Source of the DNA: Rhizobiaceae bacterium
GTDB taxonomy: Bacteria; Pseudomonadota; Alphaproteobacteria; Rhizobiales; Rhizobiaceae
DNA length: 39,551 nt
NCBI GenBank assembly: GCA_027483885.1
Contig: JAIXTO010000187.1
Span: 1-39,551, forward strand
Reading direction: 5' to 3'
This document shows positions 23,972 through 31,400 of this stretch, piece after piece. A program made the translations under genes and the position numbers. Positions within the stretch are counted from its first letter, which is position 1; each line of letters opens with the position of its first letter. The notes under the pieces are model-generated. The model searched no databases. It was not told the DNA's origin and saw only the letters and a list, made by a program, of their open reading frames with translations.

Positions 23972-26185
23972 ATGGCAGACGCAGGCGTTAGATCCACCAA
24001 TCTCACCAACCGGACGGCTCTGGCTGACGAGGTCCTTGTCAATCGCTCGAACTCGACCGGGCTCCAGACAATCCAGGACCTGGCGACACAGCTTGCCGGC
24101 AGCGGATCACTCGCTTCCGCGATCAACGCGCTGGCGCTCGCCGCAAGCGCCGATTACACCCGGATCTCGCTGTCAGCCCTGAATGCCGCTGCAGGCGCCA
24201 CCAACGGGCAAACCGGCATCGTCCTGGTCGGCAATGATCGCGGCATCTACGAGCGGCAGGCAGGCGCTTGGGTCAAGGTCGCGGGCCTTCCGTCCGACAC
24301 GGGACAGGCAGCGGCCGAGGCGGCGGCAGCGCTCGCCGACGCCGATCGTATCGTTGCCCAGGCGGCGGCCAGCGAAGCGCTGGGGCACCGCACGGCCGCC
24401 GAGGCGACTGAGGACCGGATCGAGGCCTCGACGGCCATGATCACCAACTATCGCGGCGCCTGGGCAACCGGTACCGCCTATGCGGTGCGCGATACCGTCA
24501 TGCAGTTGGGCGTGCAGTACATTTGCACCGTGGCCCATGTTGGCGGCACCTTTGCCACCGACCTTGCAGCCCCCAAATGGCAGCTATACCAGGGTGCGAC
24601 CGTGGCCGATCTGGCCAGCCAGGCCAGCGCGGCGCTGGGTGCCGGCATGGTCGGTTATGGACGTCAGGGCACGACCGTTGCATCCCGTCTGGACGGCGTT
24701 TCGCTGCTGGAGGGCAAGCACAATCTCAGGGATTTTTACAAGGCGCTCTATAACTACAATTCCGGTTTTGCGCCCGCAGCCAACCCGAGCGGCTTCATCG
24801 GCATCGGCTATTATGGCGACAGCGTCTCGCCGCATGTCTGGTCGCCGTTCCTCCTGCAGATGTTTACCGCCATCCAGCAGGGCGCCGTCATCGGTGGCAC
24901 CACGATCAACGTGATTGGCCCCAGCCAGACACTCGCCGGCACCTACTTCAATAGCGGGCTCGGGTCTCTTCCGATTGACCAGAGCCGCAATGATGGCGGT
25001 GGCGCCGGCTATGTCGATTTTACCTATCTCCCCAGTGGAGGGCATGTCGAGCTGTCAGACGCAGCAACTCTGACTGTCGATATGGGGCAAATCAACGGCT
25101 TCGCGACGATGCGGATGTATTTCGCCAAAGGCCCCGGAATGGGCAGCGTCAGCGTCGAACTACGCAACCGCGATACGAACGCACTCTACGAAACGCAGAC
25201 GGTCAACCTCTCTGACACGGCGCTGGGCGGCACCAAGGTCCAGTTCACGGCAGACCCGACAATCAAATACAAGATGGTGGCGACTGCGACAGGCAAGGTC
25301 ATCTCCCTGTCTCCCTTCAACGGCGGCTACCGCTCCTATGGCATCGTGCCCCTGACCTTCGGTCGTGGCGGCAGCACGCTTGCCAACAATGGCTATTCGT
25401 CCAATGCAATCCTGACCTACCTGATGAACGAGTTTAACTGCAAACTCATGTTCGTGCAGGCGAAAGAGGAAAACGCCGCCGTCAGCATACCGGCTATGTT
25501 CACGCGGTTTTCGACGAACCTGCCGGCCTGCTCCCTCCTGGTCATCGGATCGCTACCTGACGCGACAAGCGAGGCATCCCAGCTCGCTATTCAAAAGATT
25601 TGGCGCGACAGCGCCACGGCCAACTCTGCGGCCTTCCTGGACGGCTACCGCGCCTGCCGGAACTATGCCGAGCTTGTCCGCCTGGGATGGATCAACGATG
25701 GAACCCATCCCCTGGATCCAGCCAACCGCTTCTTGGCGCAGCTGCTGCATGACGAGCTTGGCATCCTGAATACGTTTGGCACGCGGGTCCATCGTGATGT
25801 TGACGCCACGTCCGTCAAGGCGATCCAGTTCAAGATTGCAGGCCCTGGCTATCAAGGCGGATCAGCGCCAACGATCGACTTTGTCAAAGCTTATGGCGGC
25901 GGCGATGCCGCCCGTGTGACGATCCAGTTCGTTCGCGATCTTTGGTTCGGCGATCCGACAGCCGCAAACGTCATGAAACTGAGCCAGTACGGCAACTTTG
26001 GCCTCGATATCTCAGACAAGGACGGAACGGGCATGGGCCTGCGCCTTGGAAGCATCATCGAGCTGCGGAACCAGGGCACTGCCACGACAGCATCCGCCGG
26101 CGGTGTCAGCGCACTCCCGACAACCGTCTCCGGATACATCACCGTTGGCATTAACGGAACGACGCGGCGGATCCCCTTCTTCTGA
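23972..26185 (+). CDS. Tail fibre/spike with SGNH/GDSL hydrolase domain
   Basis: 737 residues. Residues about 1-260 are Ala-rich and coiled-coil-like with QAAAEAAAALADADR repeats, suited to trimeric attachment at the tail tip. Residues about 270-600 carry an SGNH hydrolase signature: GYYGDSVS (nucleophile S284) and DGTHPLDP (D576, H579). The C-terminal part is beta-rich. Such domains remove acyl groups from O-antigen or capsular polysaccharide during adsorption (family knowledge; the substrate is unknown). It is the last structural gene before com. Confidence 0.8.
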   Translation: MADAGVRSTNLTNRTALADEVLVNRSNSTGLQTIQDLATQLAGSGSLASAINALALAASADYTRISLSALNAAAGATNGQTGIVLVGNDRGIYERQAGAWVKVAGLPSDTGQAAAEAAAALADADRIVAQAAASEALGHRTAAEATEDRIEASTAMITNYRGAWATGTAYAVRDTVMQLGVQYICTVAHVGGTFATDLAAPKWQLYQGATVADLASQASAALGAGMVGYGRQGTTVASRLDGVSLLEGKHNLRDFYKALYNYNSGFAPAANPSGFIGIGYYGDSVSPHVWSPFLLQMFTAIQQGAVIGGTTINVIGPSQTLAGTYFNSGLGSLPIDQSRNDGGGAGYVDFTYLPSGGHVELSDAATLTVDMGQINGFATMRMYFAKGPGMGSVSVELRNRDTNALYETQTVNLSDTALGGTKVQFTADPTIKYKMVATATGKVISLSPFNGGYRSYGIVPLTFGRGGSTLANNGYSSNAILTYLMNEFNCKLMFVQAKEENAAVSIPAMFTRFSTNLPACSLLVIGSLPDATSEASQLAIQKIWRDSATANSAAFLDGYRACRNYAELVRLGWINDGTHPLDPANRFLAQLLHDELGILNTFGTRVHRDVDATSVKAIQFKIAGPGYQGGSAPTIDFVKAYGGGDAARVTIQFVRDLWFGDPTAANVMKLSQYGNFGLDISDKDGTGMGLRLGSIIELRNQGTATTASAGGVSALPTTVSGYITVGINGTTRRIPFF

Positions 26186-26220
26186 GTGACGATCTGCTGT
26201 CCGGCATCTAGCCGGGCGGC

Positions 26221-26241
26221 CGGTGCGCGTCATGCGCACCG
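26221..26241 (+). terminator. Stable hairpin between tail fibre and com
   Basis: An 8-bp perfect stem (CGGTGCGC/GCGCACCG) closes a 5-base loop 35 bases after the tail fibre stop. A shorter stem (CCGGC/GCCGG at 26201-26215) precedes it. No T-run follows, so a weak terminator or leader structure in the com mRNA are both possible. The remaining stretch to 26355 should hold the com promoter by analogy with Mu Pmom; I see no clear boxes. Confidence 0.45.
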
Positions 26242-26355
26242 AACGACGGGGCTAAGTTTGGCGACCTGACCCGTCCGACAGCACTGAACGATAACTGTCG
26301 CACCCGTACCCTGCAGGGCGAAGGAGGTGTGACTGAGTCGTGAGCACATGGAAAG

Positions 26356-26541
26356 ATGAGAAGCATTCGCTGCGGAAATTGCTCGGCCTTGCTGTTTAAG
26401 GCTGAGCACGACGCAATAAGTAATGTAATAGAGATCAAGTGCCGCCGATGCGGCACTCTCAACCACCTGAGGCCGATTGAGCCCGCGTCCGATCGCCAGG
26501 AGCGACAATCGGATCGGGTCGTTCATGACATCAAGAGATAA
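26356..26541 (+). CDS. com: Com-like zinc-binding translational regulator
   Basis: 61 residues. The start MRSIRCGNCSALLFKA, then IEIKCRRCGTLNHL, closely follows Mu Com (MKSIRCKNCNKLLFKA...IEIRCPRC). Both CxxC pairs are present (C6, C9, C30, C33 approximately). Mu Com binds the com-mom mRNA and opens a stem that blocks mom translation. Here, too, the com 3' end overlaps the next start, by 17 bases, but the next gene is not mom. GGAAAG lies directly before the ATG. Confidence 0.85.
   Translation: MRSIRCGNCSALLFKAEHDAISNVIEIKCRRCGTLNHLRPIEPASDRQERQSDRVVHDIKR
26473..26517 (+). promoter_or_regulatory. Alternative stem-loops before the Com-controlled start
   Basis: Two mutually exclusive stems can form within the 3' part of com: CCGATTG (26473-26479) with CAATCGG (26506-26512), and CCGATC (26489-26494) with GATCGG (26512-26517). 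The only AGGAG nearby (26498-26502) lies inside the loop and is 22 bases from the ATG at 26525, too far for normal use. This recalls the translation-inhibitor stem of Mu com-mom, but the fold has not been tested. Confidence 0.4.
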
Positions 26542-26701
26542 AATCCCTCCCCTGCCACCCGGCGCGCCGGGCGTGAATGGTCACGCCTATCGCCCGCAAC
26601 ACGGCGTCATTCTCGTCTGCCCGGACGAGAAGGTGCAGCAACAGGTGTTCGAGACGCTGCAGGCCCTGAAGGCATGCAAGATCAAGGTGGTCAACACATG
26701 A
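26525..26701 (+). CDS. Small protein between com and the ABC-GNAT gene
   Basis: 58 residues (MTSRDKIPPLPPGAPGVNG...VNT). A Pro-rich start is followed by a short beta-alpha segment (HGVILVCPDEKVQQQVFETLQALKACKIKVV). I recognise no family. It overlaps com by 17 bases at its start and the ABC-GNAT gene by four bases at its stop (ATGA). It is therefore placed to pass Com control on to the larger downstream gene by translational coupling. It may be a leader peptide or a small subunit. Confidence 0.6.
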   Translation: MTSRDKIPPLPPGAPGVNGHAYRPQHGVILVCPDEKVQQQVFETLQALKACKIKVVNT

Positions 26702-27786
26702 AGATCACCGTCAAAAACACCTGCACCGACTTCGACAGCTACCGTGCGGCGCGCGTCAAATCCCTGTTCAATGTCGAGGACGGCAGCACGTTTGAACACG
26801 TGGCCGACCTGCCGATCGAGGGCGAGGCCTGGCAGGTCGGCCTGATCGTCGGCCCTTCCGGTTCCGGCAAGACCTCGCTCGGCCGGCGGATCTTTGGCGA
26901 GGACCGTATTGCCTCGGCCGCGTGGCCGAACGACCGGCCGATCATCGACGCCATCTCGCCTGCTGGCAGCTTTGATGATGTGACAGCGGCCCTTGCCTCG
27001 GTCGGGCTGGGTTCCGTGCCTTCCTGGCTTCGACCCTACTCTGCCCTGTCCAATGGCGAGCGGTTCCGGGCGGATCTTGCCCGGCTTATCTGCGAGCGGC
27101 CGGCCGAGGTGGTGATTGATGAATTCACCAGCGTGGTGGACCGCCAGATTGCCCGCATCGGCGCGCTCGCCTTCGGCAAGGCTTGGCGCCGGGGCCTCGG
27201 CAAGGCGGTGATGCTGTCGTGCCATTACGACATCATCGACTGGCTCGATCCCGACTGGATCTACGATACCGCGACGGGGCACTATTCCGGGAGGTATCTT
27301 CGACGACGGCCGCCGATCACCCTGGAAATCAGCGAAACCAACTGGCGATGGTGGCCCTATTTTGAGCCGCATCACTATCTGAAACTGCCGCACATGATTG
27401 CCGCCACCTGCTACGTCGCCTTTGTCGACGGTGAGCCGGTGGCGCATGTCGCTTTCTCCACGCGGCCGGGCCTTGTCGAGGCGCGCGCCTGCCGGCTGGT
27501 CGTGATGCCGGAATGGCAGGGCGCCGGCGTGGGTCTGCGGTTCCTCAACGCCGTGTGCAACGCGTGGCGCAGAGGCGAGAACCGCTATCGGCGGCCGATG
27601 CCGACCTTGTTCCACACCTCTCACCCCGGCCTCGCCGCAGCCTTGCGGCGCGACCGGCTGTGGTCGCAGGTCTCGCAGTCAGTCCACGGCGGCAGAAGCA
27701 GCAAGGGGGCGAAAGGCAAATACGGCGGACATTTTCGGGCGGTGCAGGGTTTTCGGTACATCGAAGGTGCGGAGGTTCGCTCATGA
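26698..27786 (+). CDS. ABC-type ATPase fused to GNAT acyltransferase domain
   Basis: 362 residues from the ATG at 26698. The N-terminal half is an ABC ATPase: Walker A GPSGSGKT (52-59), signature LSNGE (117-121), Walker B VVIDEF (D141, E142) and switch His in SCHYD (H176). There are no membrane segments, so it is not a transporter. The C-terminal half (about 225-345) is a GNAT domain with the acyl-CoA loop QGAGVG (274-279). Mu Mom itself is a GNAT-fold enzyme that makes a modified adenine. The gene stands where mom should be, after com, so nucleic-acid modification is the leading inference. It overlaps the formyltransferase gene by four bases. Confidence 0.82.
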   Translation: MKITVKNTCTDFDSYRAARVKSLFNVEDGSTFEHVADLPIEGEAWQVGLIVGPSGSGKTSLGRRIFGEDRIASAAWPNDRPIIDAISPAGSFDDVTAALASVGLGSVPSWLRPYSALSNGERFRADLARLICERPAEVVIDEFTSVVDRQIARIGALAFGKAWRRGLGKAVMLSCHYDIIDWLDPDWIYDTATGHYSGRYLRRRPPITLEISETNWRWWPYFEPHHYLKLPHMIAATCYVAFVDGEPVAHVAFSTRPGLVEARACRLVVMPEWQGAGVGLRFLNAVCNAWRRGENRYRRPMPTLFHTSHPGLAAALRRDRLWSQVSQSVHGGRSSKGAKGKYGGHFRAVQGFRYIEGAEVRS

Positions 27787-28331
27787 AGATCGGACTAATT
27801 GGCCAGAAGTGGCTGGCGGCCGAAGTGTTCAAGGCGCTCCACGATCAATACGAAGTCGTCTTCGTCGCCGTCCCCTCTCCCAATGACCGGCTCTATGCCT
27901 TGGCGACGGCGGCCGATGTGCCCGCCATCATCTACGGTTCGGCGGGCCTCGACGCGCTGGCGGGGCTGCCGGTCGATCTCCTCATTTGCGCCAACGCCTT
28001 CGTGTTTGTGCCGGACTGGATCCGACAACAGGCGCGGTATTCGATCGGGTTTCATCCGTCGCTTTTGCCGCTCTACCGGGGCAGGACATCGGTTGCCGAT
28101 GCGATCGCGGCCGGCGAACGCGTGACCGGCGGCACCGTCTACCACCTGACCGATGACGTGGACGGCGGCCCGGCTGTATTTCAGGCTTGGTGCTTCATAG
28201 AGGACGGCGAGCAGGCGCCGGCTCTGTGGCGGCGGGCACTGGCTCCGATGGGTTTGAAATTGCTAATCAAGGCCGCCGACCACCTGGCTGCCTGCGGCTT
28301 CATCCCGGCAGAGGAGCAAGCCCGTCTTTGA
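27783..28331 (+). CDS. Formyltransferase-like protein
   Basis: 182 residues, about the size of a lone formyltransferase catalytic domain and much shorter than methionyl-tRNA formyltransferase. Visible are a Rossmann start (MKIGLIGQKW), the loop GFHPSLLPLYRGR (H91) and HLTDDVDGGP (D127). These match the catalytic His and Asp of 10-formyl-THF-dependent formyltransferases. The usual Asn two residues before the His is Gly here, as in some sugar N-formyltransferase relatives. It is coupled to the ABC-GNAT gene (ATGA), so both probably serve one pathway. The substrate is unknown. A strong hairpin follows eight bases after the stop. Confidence 0.8.
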   Translation: MKIGLIGQKWLAAEVFKALHDQYEVVFVAVPSPNDRLYALATAADVPAIIYGSAGLDALAGLPVDLLICANAFVFVPDWIRQQARYSIGFHPSLLPLYRGRTSVADAIAAGERVTGGTVYHLTDDVDGGPAVFQAWCFIEDGEQAPALWRRALAPMGLKLLIKAADHLAACGFIPAEEQARL

Positions 28332-28338
28332 ACGTTGT

Positions 28339-28375
28339 TTGAAGGGGCTTCGACGCTACTTCGAAGCCCCTTCAA
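28339..28375 (+). terminator. Strong bidirectional hairpin after the formyltransferase
   Basis: A 15-bp perfect stem (TTGAAGGGGCTTCGA with its complement) encloses a 7-base loop. It follows the formyltransferase stop at once and is followed by TATTGTTC, a weak T-rich tail. It is the likely end of the com-to-formyltransferase transcript. Confidence 0.7.
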
Positions 28376-28439
28376 TATTGTTCAGACGGCGAAGGTCGCG
28401 CTACCTTCGCCGCATCGGTTCGGGTAAAGGGGGCCGCCT

Positions 28440-28547
28440 ATGAAAGAGCTAGAGGAGTTCCTTAAGGAATTGGGGGCACCGAAGGCACGCGCAGAGAAAG
28501 CCGAGCAGCGGCTTTTGCGGAGGCAGCCGCCGTCTCCGCGTCATTGA
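28440..28547 (+). CDS. Very short ORF, possible gene remnant
   Basis: 35 residues (MKELEEFLKELGAPKARAEK...), charged and helical at the start, with AAAGGGGG nine bases upstream of the ATG. The last ten residues are Pro/Arg-rich and look like read-through into unrelated sequence. This could be the 5' end of a gene cut by the recombination that brought in the downstream Abi-like gene. It may also be chance. Confidence 0.3.
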   Translation: MKELEEFLKELGAPKARAEKAEQRLLRRQPPSPRH

Positions 28548-28757
28548 GGGAGCCCGACGCCGTGCACCATCCTCGCCCGTGTCCGGCCAATGCACGAAGC
28601 AATAGAAATTCGGTTCGTCACGCCCACGTGGTGATGGGTACCCGAAGAATGCCCTTCTCTTGTAGTCAGCGCCTGACAGTAATGCTCTAAATGGACAGCT
28701 CTGGACGTGCCGGGGTTATTATTGAACATGCTTGGTGCTCCTGTATTCGTAGAACTT

Positions 28758-28788
28758 TTGAAAGACGCCGTGTTCAGGGTAATATAAT
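28758..28788 (+). promoter_or_regulatory. Candidate sigma70 promoter for the Abi-like gene
   Basis: TTGAAA at 28758-28763 is followed by TATAAT at 28783-28788 (19-base spacer), or by the overlapping TAATAT at 28780-28785 (16-base spacer). It stands in AT-richer DNA 27 bases before the ATG at 28815. This suggests expression independent of phage late control. The rest of 28548-28757 shows no gene. Confidence 0.55.
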
Positions 28789-28814
28789 CTCTCGTTGGCA
28801 GGGGAGCGGACAGA

Positions 28815-29498
28815 ATGGACGACAAGACTCTGGAAGAACTCGCGAAGCTCGGTCAAAGATCTCTAGGCACGCTGGAAAAACTTGGCGGCTGGTTAGATGA
28901 CGTCTTCGGTCAAGGGTTGCGTGAAGCGGGCACCGCCTTTGAACACAGCATGGCCGGCTTTAAGTTACGGAATCTAGCTAGAGTTTTGCAAAAGACCGAA
29001 AAGGCACTTGAAGCGAGTGGTTTTTCAGGAACCACAAGGGCGCTAGACCCCAGGATCGGGATTGCACTACTCGAGGCTATCGGAGACGAACCTGACGAAA
29101 CGCTTCAAGATGTGTGGGCTGCTTACATTTTAAACGCTATCAACCCGGACAAGCCGCGGGCGGACAGGGTGCTGATCGAGGTCATAAAGAAGTTGGAGCC
29201 TTCGGACTGGCCCTTGCTTCAGCAGCTGTTTTTGTTGAAGCCAGCAGAAGTGACCGCGGAAAGCCTAGAGCGTGATTTTGAGGTTCTGGAGGAAGCCTTG
29301 GACCGGTTAACGTCCTTGGGGCTGTTTTCATATGACGATAATCCCTACGTCTTCCTCACCTCTGCTGCTAGGAACCCCAAATTCGAGGCGCCAATCTCAC
29401 TCCGAATCGTCTCTCCGAATGGCCCAGCTTACGAAGAGAACAAGCTATTCAGAAAGCTGGCCGATGCGACCTCGACAATAGACGCCACCGATAAGTGA
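28815..29498 (+). CDS. Abi-alpha / DUF4393-like protein
   Basis: 227 residues, no signal peptide. The pattern FKLRNLARVLQKTEKALEASGF, then LLEAIGDEPDETLQDVWAAYILNAINP and VLIEVIKKLEPSDWPLLQQLF, fits the DUF4393/Abi-alpha family. There a helical region is followed by a conserved '.e.LQDlWA.LL.NA..P' block. The family includes an abortive-infection protein, which suggests a role against competing phages (inference). GGGGAG precedes the ATG. Base composition is more AT-rich than that of the structural genes, consistent with recent acquisition. Confidence 0.62.
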   Translation: MDDKTLEELAKLGQRSLGTLEKLGGWLDDVFGQGLREAGTAFEHSMAGFKLRNLARVLQKTEKALEASGFSGTTRALDPRIGIALLEAIGDEPDETLQDVWAAYILNAINPDKPRADRVLIEVIKKLEPSDWPLLQQLFLLKPAEVTAESLERDFEVLEEALDRLTSLGLFSYDDNPYVFLTSAARNPKFEAPISLRIVSPNGPAYEENKLFRKLADATSTIDATDK

Positions 29499-29516
29499 AA
29501 CAGATCCTAAAGCCAC

Positions 29517-29703
29517 CTGTCGGCAGCCCCGTCTATCATCTGACGGACGAGATGGACGGCGGTCCGATTGCCTTCCAGGATTGGTGCTTCGTTCAAGAGG
29601 GGGAAACTGCAACCGATCTCTGGCGCCGGTGGGGCCGGAGCTGATCACGAAAGTGGCCGATCATTTGGCCGCCTACGGCTGCATCTCGGCAGATGGACGG
29701 CTC
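29517..29703 (+). pseudogene. 3' relic of a second formyltransferase gene
   Basis: The translated segment PVYHLTDEMDGGPIAFQDWCFVQEGE...DLWRR aligns with residues about 115-155 of the formyltransferase at 27783-28331. After a small deletion near 29620-29630 the reading frame changes and continues LAPVGPELITKVADHLAAYGCISADGR, which aligns with its last 30 residues. The first frame ends at a TGA at 29642-29644. The relic is clearly diverged from the intact copy, so it is not a recent tandem duplication. The remaining DNA to about 29980 holds nothing I can name. Confidence 0.8.
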
Positions 29704-29980
29704 GTCGTTTGCAGCCTATTTTTAGGGGAAGATAGGGCGCCTCGGCGCGAAGGCATTCCACACCCTGATTCTGAGTTTCAGGTGATCGGCACCGTCGGCG
29801 CAAACCCAGAGCCCTAGATATCGAACAGTATGAACTTTTCCGCTTGACGTGATCGCCCCCGCTTCGGTCGGTGGCAACAACCTGATGATATCTGCAAAAG
29901 TCTAAACTCCGTATAAGTCTGGCAGCAAACTCGGCGGGAGCGGCCGTGCTATAGACAAACATTTTCACATTCGAAAAAGA

Positions 29981-31003
29981 CTATGGAGAAGTTAGATCGG
30001 CCACCGTCGCCGATGTGGCTATTCTGGTAGTGACGACAAACGCCTCTGAAACTCCGAAGGCTATAAGATACGAAAATGCCGATTGTTCGCGGTCGGCCGC
30101 TTCATTCAGGCCAGGAATGTTGTCTACGAGAAGCTTCATATTGTTCGACAACACGACTTGGAATTTGACATTTTGACCGAAAATCGCCATCCGGAGCTGC
30201 CCCTCTCGTAGCTGTTCCATCTCCGCCCGCGACTGAACTATGAACGCAATAGCTGGAAGGTAATCTGTCCAAGCAAGCTCGGAAAATATTTCCAGTTCTG
30301 GGTTTTCAGGCTGTCTGCGCATCATTTCGAACTTGAGTTTGTGCTCTTCAAAAGCACTCACTTCTCGTCCGGCTATGATGGTATTGCCCCCTAGGCTGGG
30401 TTGCAATTTGATGCTGCTTTTAGCTTGATAAGCCAGCGTTCGATAACGGCTACCGACAAGTTTAATTGCCCTGCTTTCGCTTGTTTTTCCCCGAACCCTT
30501 ATCGCTTTACAAAGTGCGATGAGGTCACGTGCACCGCCCCCAAGAAGGGCAAGGTTACGCATGACGCTGGACGTCAACGTAGTGCACAACTTAACCTTCT
30601 CTGGCATGTTGGCACTGATCAGATCATGGTCAGCACATGCCGCATGCGGGCCATCGACCACGCTGATGACATGGATGTAATCTATGTCATCCCAATCGAT
30701 CGCGAAGGATGCCCACTCGTTACGGCCGCGCAGTTGCCAACCAGAAGTTTGCCATTCAATGAGACGATCGCGAGCCTGATTAATGTTGTGCTCGCAAAGC
30801 TGATCAAAATACGATCCGCTACGTGTCATGTTCACAAAGAGAAGCGCTCTGCTGATCTGGATCAGCATGTCAGCAGGCTCTCTGCCGTTCTTCCACTGGT
30901 GTGGATGAAAAGTAGATCTTGAACTGATTGAGTGTTTGCAGAAACTTGCGACAAGCTCCTCCTGCGGCACTAGCTTCCGAGGCTTTCGCTTTGACATACC
31001 CAT
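29981..31003 (-). CDS. Reverse-strand hypothetical protein
   Basis: 340 residues from the ATG at 31003; an ATG at 30997 and a TTG at 31015 are alternatives. It is one of few genes on the - strand, and its DNA is markedly AT-richer than the phage core, so it is probably an acquired cargo gene. The start is basic (MSKRKPRKLVPQEEL). No transmembrane segment or clear catalytic motif is visible, and I recognise no family. The context (next to an Abi-like gene, at the right end of a Mu-like phage) makes a defence or lysogenic conversion role possible but unproven. Confidence 0.6.
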   Translation of the reverse strand: MGMSKRKPRKLVPQEELVASFCKHSISSRSTFHPHQWKNGREPADMLIQISRALLFVNMTRSGSYFDQLCEHNINQARDRLIEWQTSGWQLRGRNEWASFAIDWDDIDYIHVISVVDGPHAACADHDLISANMPEKVKLCTTLTSSVMRNLALLGGGARDLIALCKAIRVRGKTSESRAIKLVGSRYRTLAYQAKSSIKLQPSLGGNTIIAGREVSAFEEHKLKFEMMRRQPENPELEIFSELAWTDYLPAIAFIVQSRAEMEQLREGQLRMAIFGQNVKFQVVLSNNMKLLVDNIPGLNEAADREQSAFSYLIAFGVSEAFVVTTRIATSATVADLTSP

Positions 31004-31367
31004 CCCTATCCCCAAGAGCGGGAGAAAATCACGGACGCACTAAGGCGTCGAATCAGCACCACGCGCGATGCCAAGTGAGGCATGCTTCGCAGGCGAATGG
31101 ATGAGGGCAGAATTCTTATTTCTCTTTCATTGCACCGTGACCTACATCATGTGTACGTACCAGGTGGGTAGAAGGTTGCCGACCTCAATCATCCCTACCA
31201 GGTTGCACGTTTAAAGCCGCTTTGAGGAGGCTTCGAAGGCAGTTTGCGATTTAGTCAAAAGCGCCTCAAAATGGGTCTTTTTTCATCACGTCTTGAGACT
31301 TCTACTTTTCAAGAACGGATGTAGACTTCTGGAAATCCGCCTACGCTCATCGTACACATATATAGTA
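31004..31367. other. Non-coding stretch between cargo gene and tRNA-like gene
   Basis: No convincing gene. Visible are a repeated TACCAGGT (about 31157 and 31197), a TTTGAGGAGGCTTCGAAGG segment near 31218 related to the TTTGAA/TTCAAA dyads, and a repeated AGACTTCT near 31298 and 31322. If a phage right end is present it should lie in or near this stretch. I could not find inverted copies of the left-end repeats here. Confidence 0.4.
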
Positions 31368-31397
31368 AGGGCGCTCAACCGTTGACGGGAGCGCCCT
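31368..31397 (-). terminator. Terminator-like hairpin downstream of the tRNA-like gene
   Basis: A 9-bp perfect stem (AGGGCGCTC with GAGCGCCCT) closes a 12-base loop. On the - strand it comes four bases after the tRNA-like gene and is followed by TACTATAT. Position and strand fit termination of the tRNA transcript. Confidence 0.6.
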
Positions 31398-31400
31398 ACG

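Noticed and set aside
26186..26355. Dam-type GATC control of com as in Mu
   Set aside because: Only one GATC is present upstream of com, and one GANTC, so the clustered methylation sites of Mu Pmom are missing.
26698..27786. ABC transporter ATP-binding subunit
   Set aside because: No permease or membrane segment is nearby and the ATPase is fused to a GNAT domain, so a transport role is unlikely.
27783..28331. Methionyl-tRNA formyltransferase
   Set aside because: At 182 residues it lacks the C-terminal tRNA-binding domain and has Gly in place of the usual catalytic Asn; a general formyltransferase call is safer.
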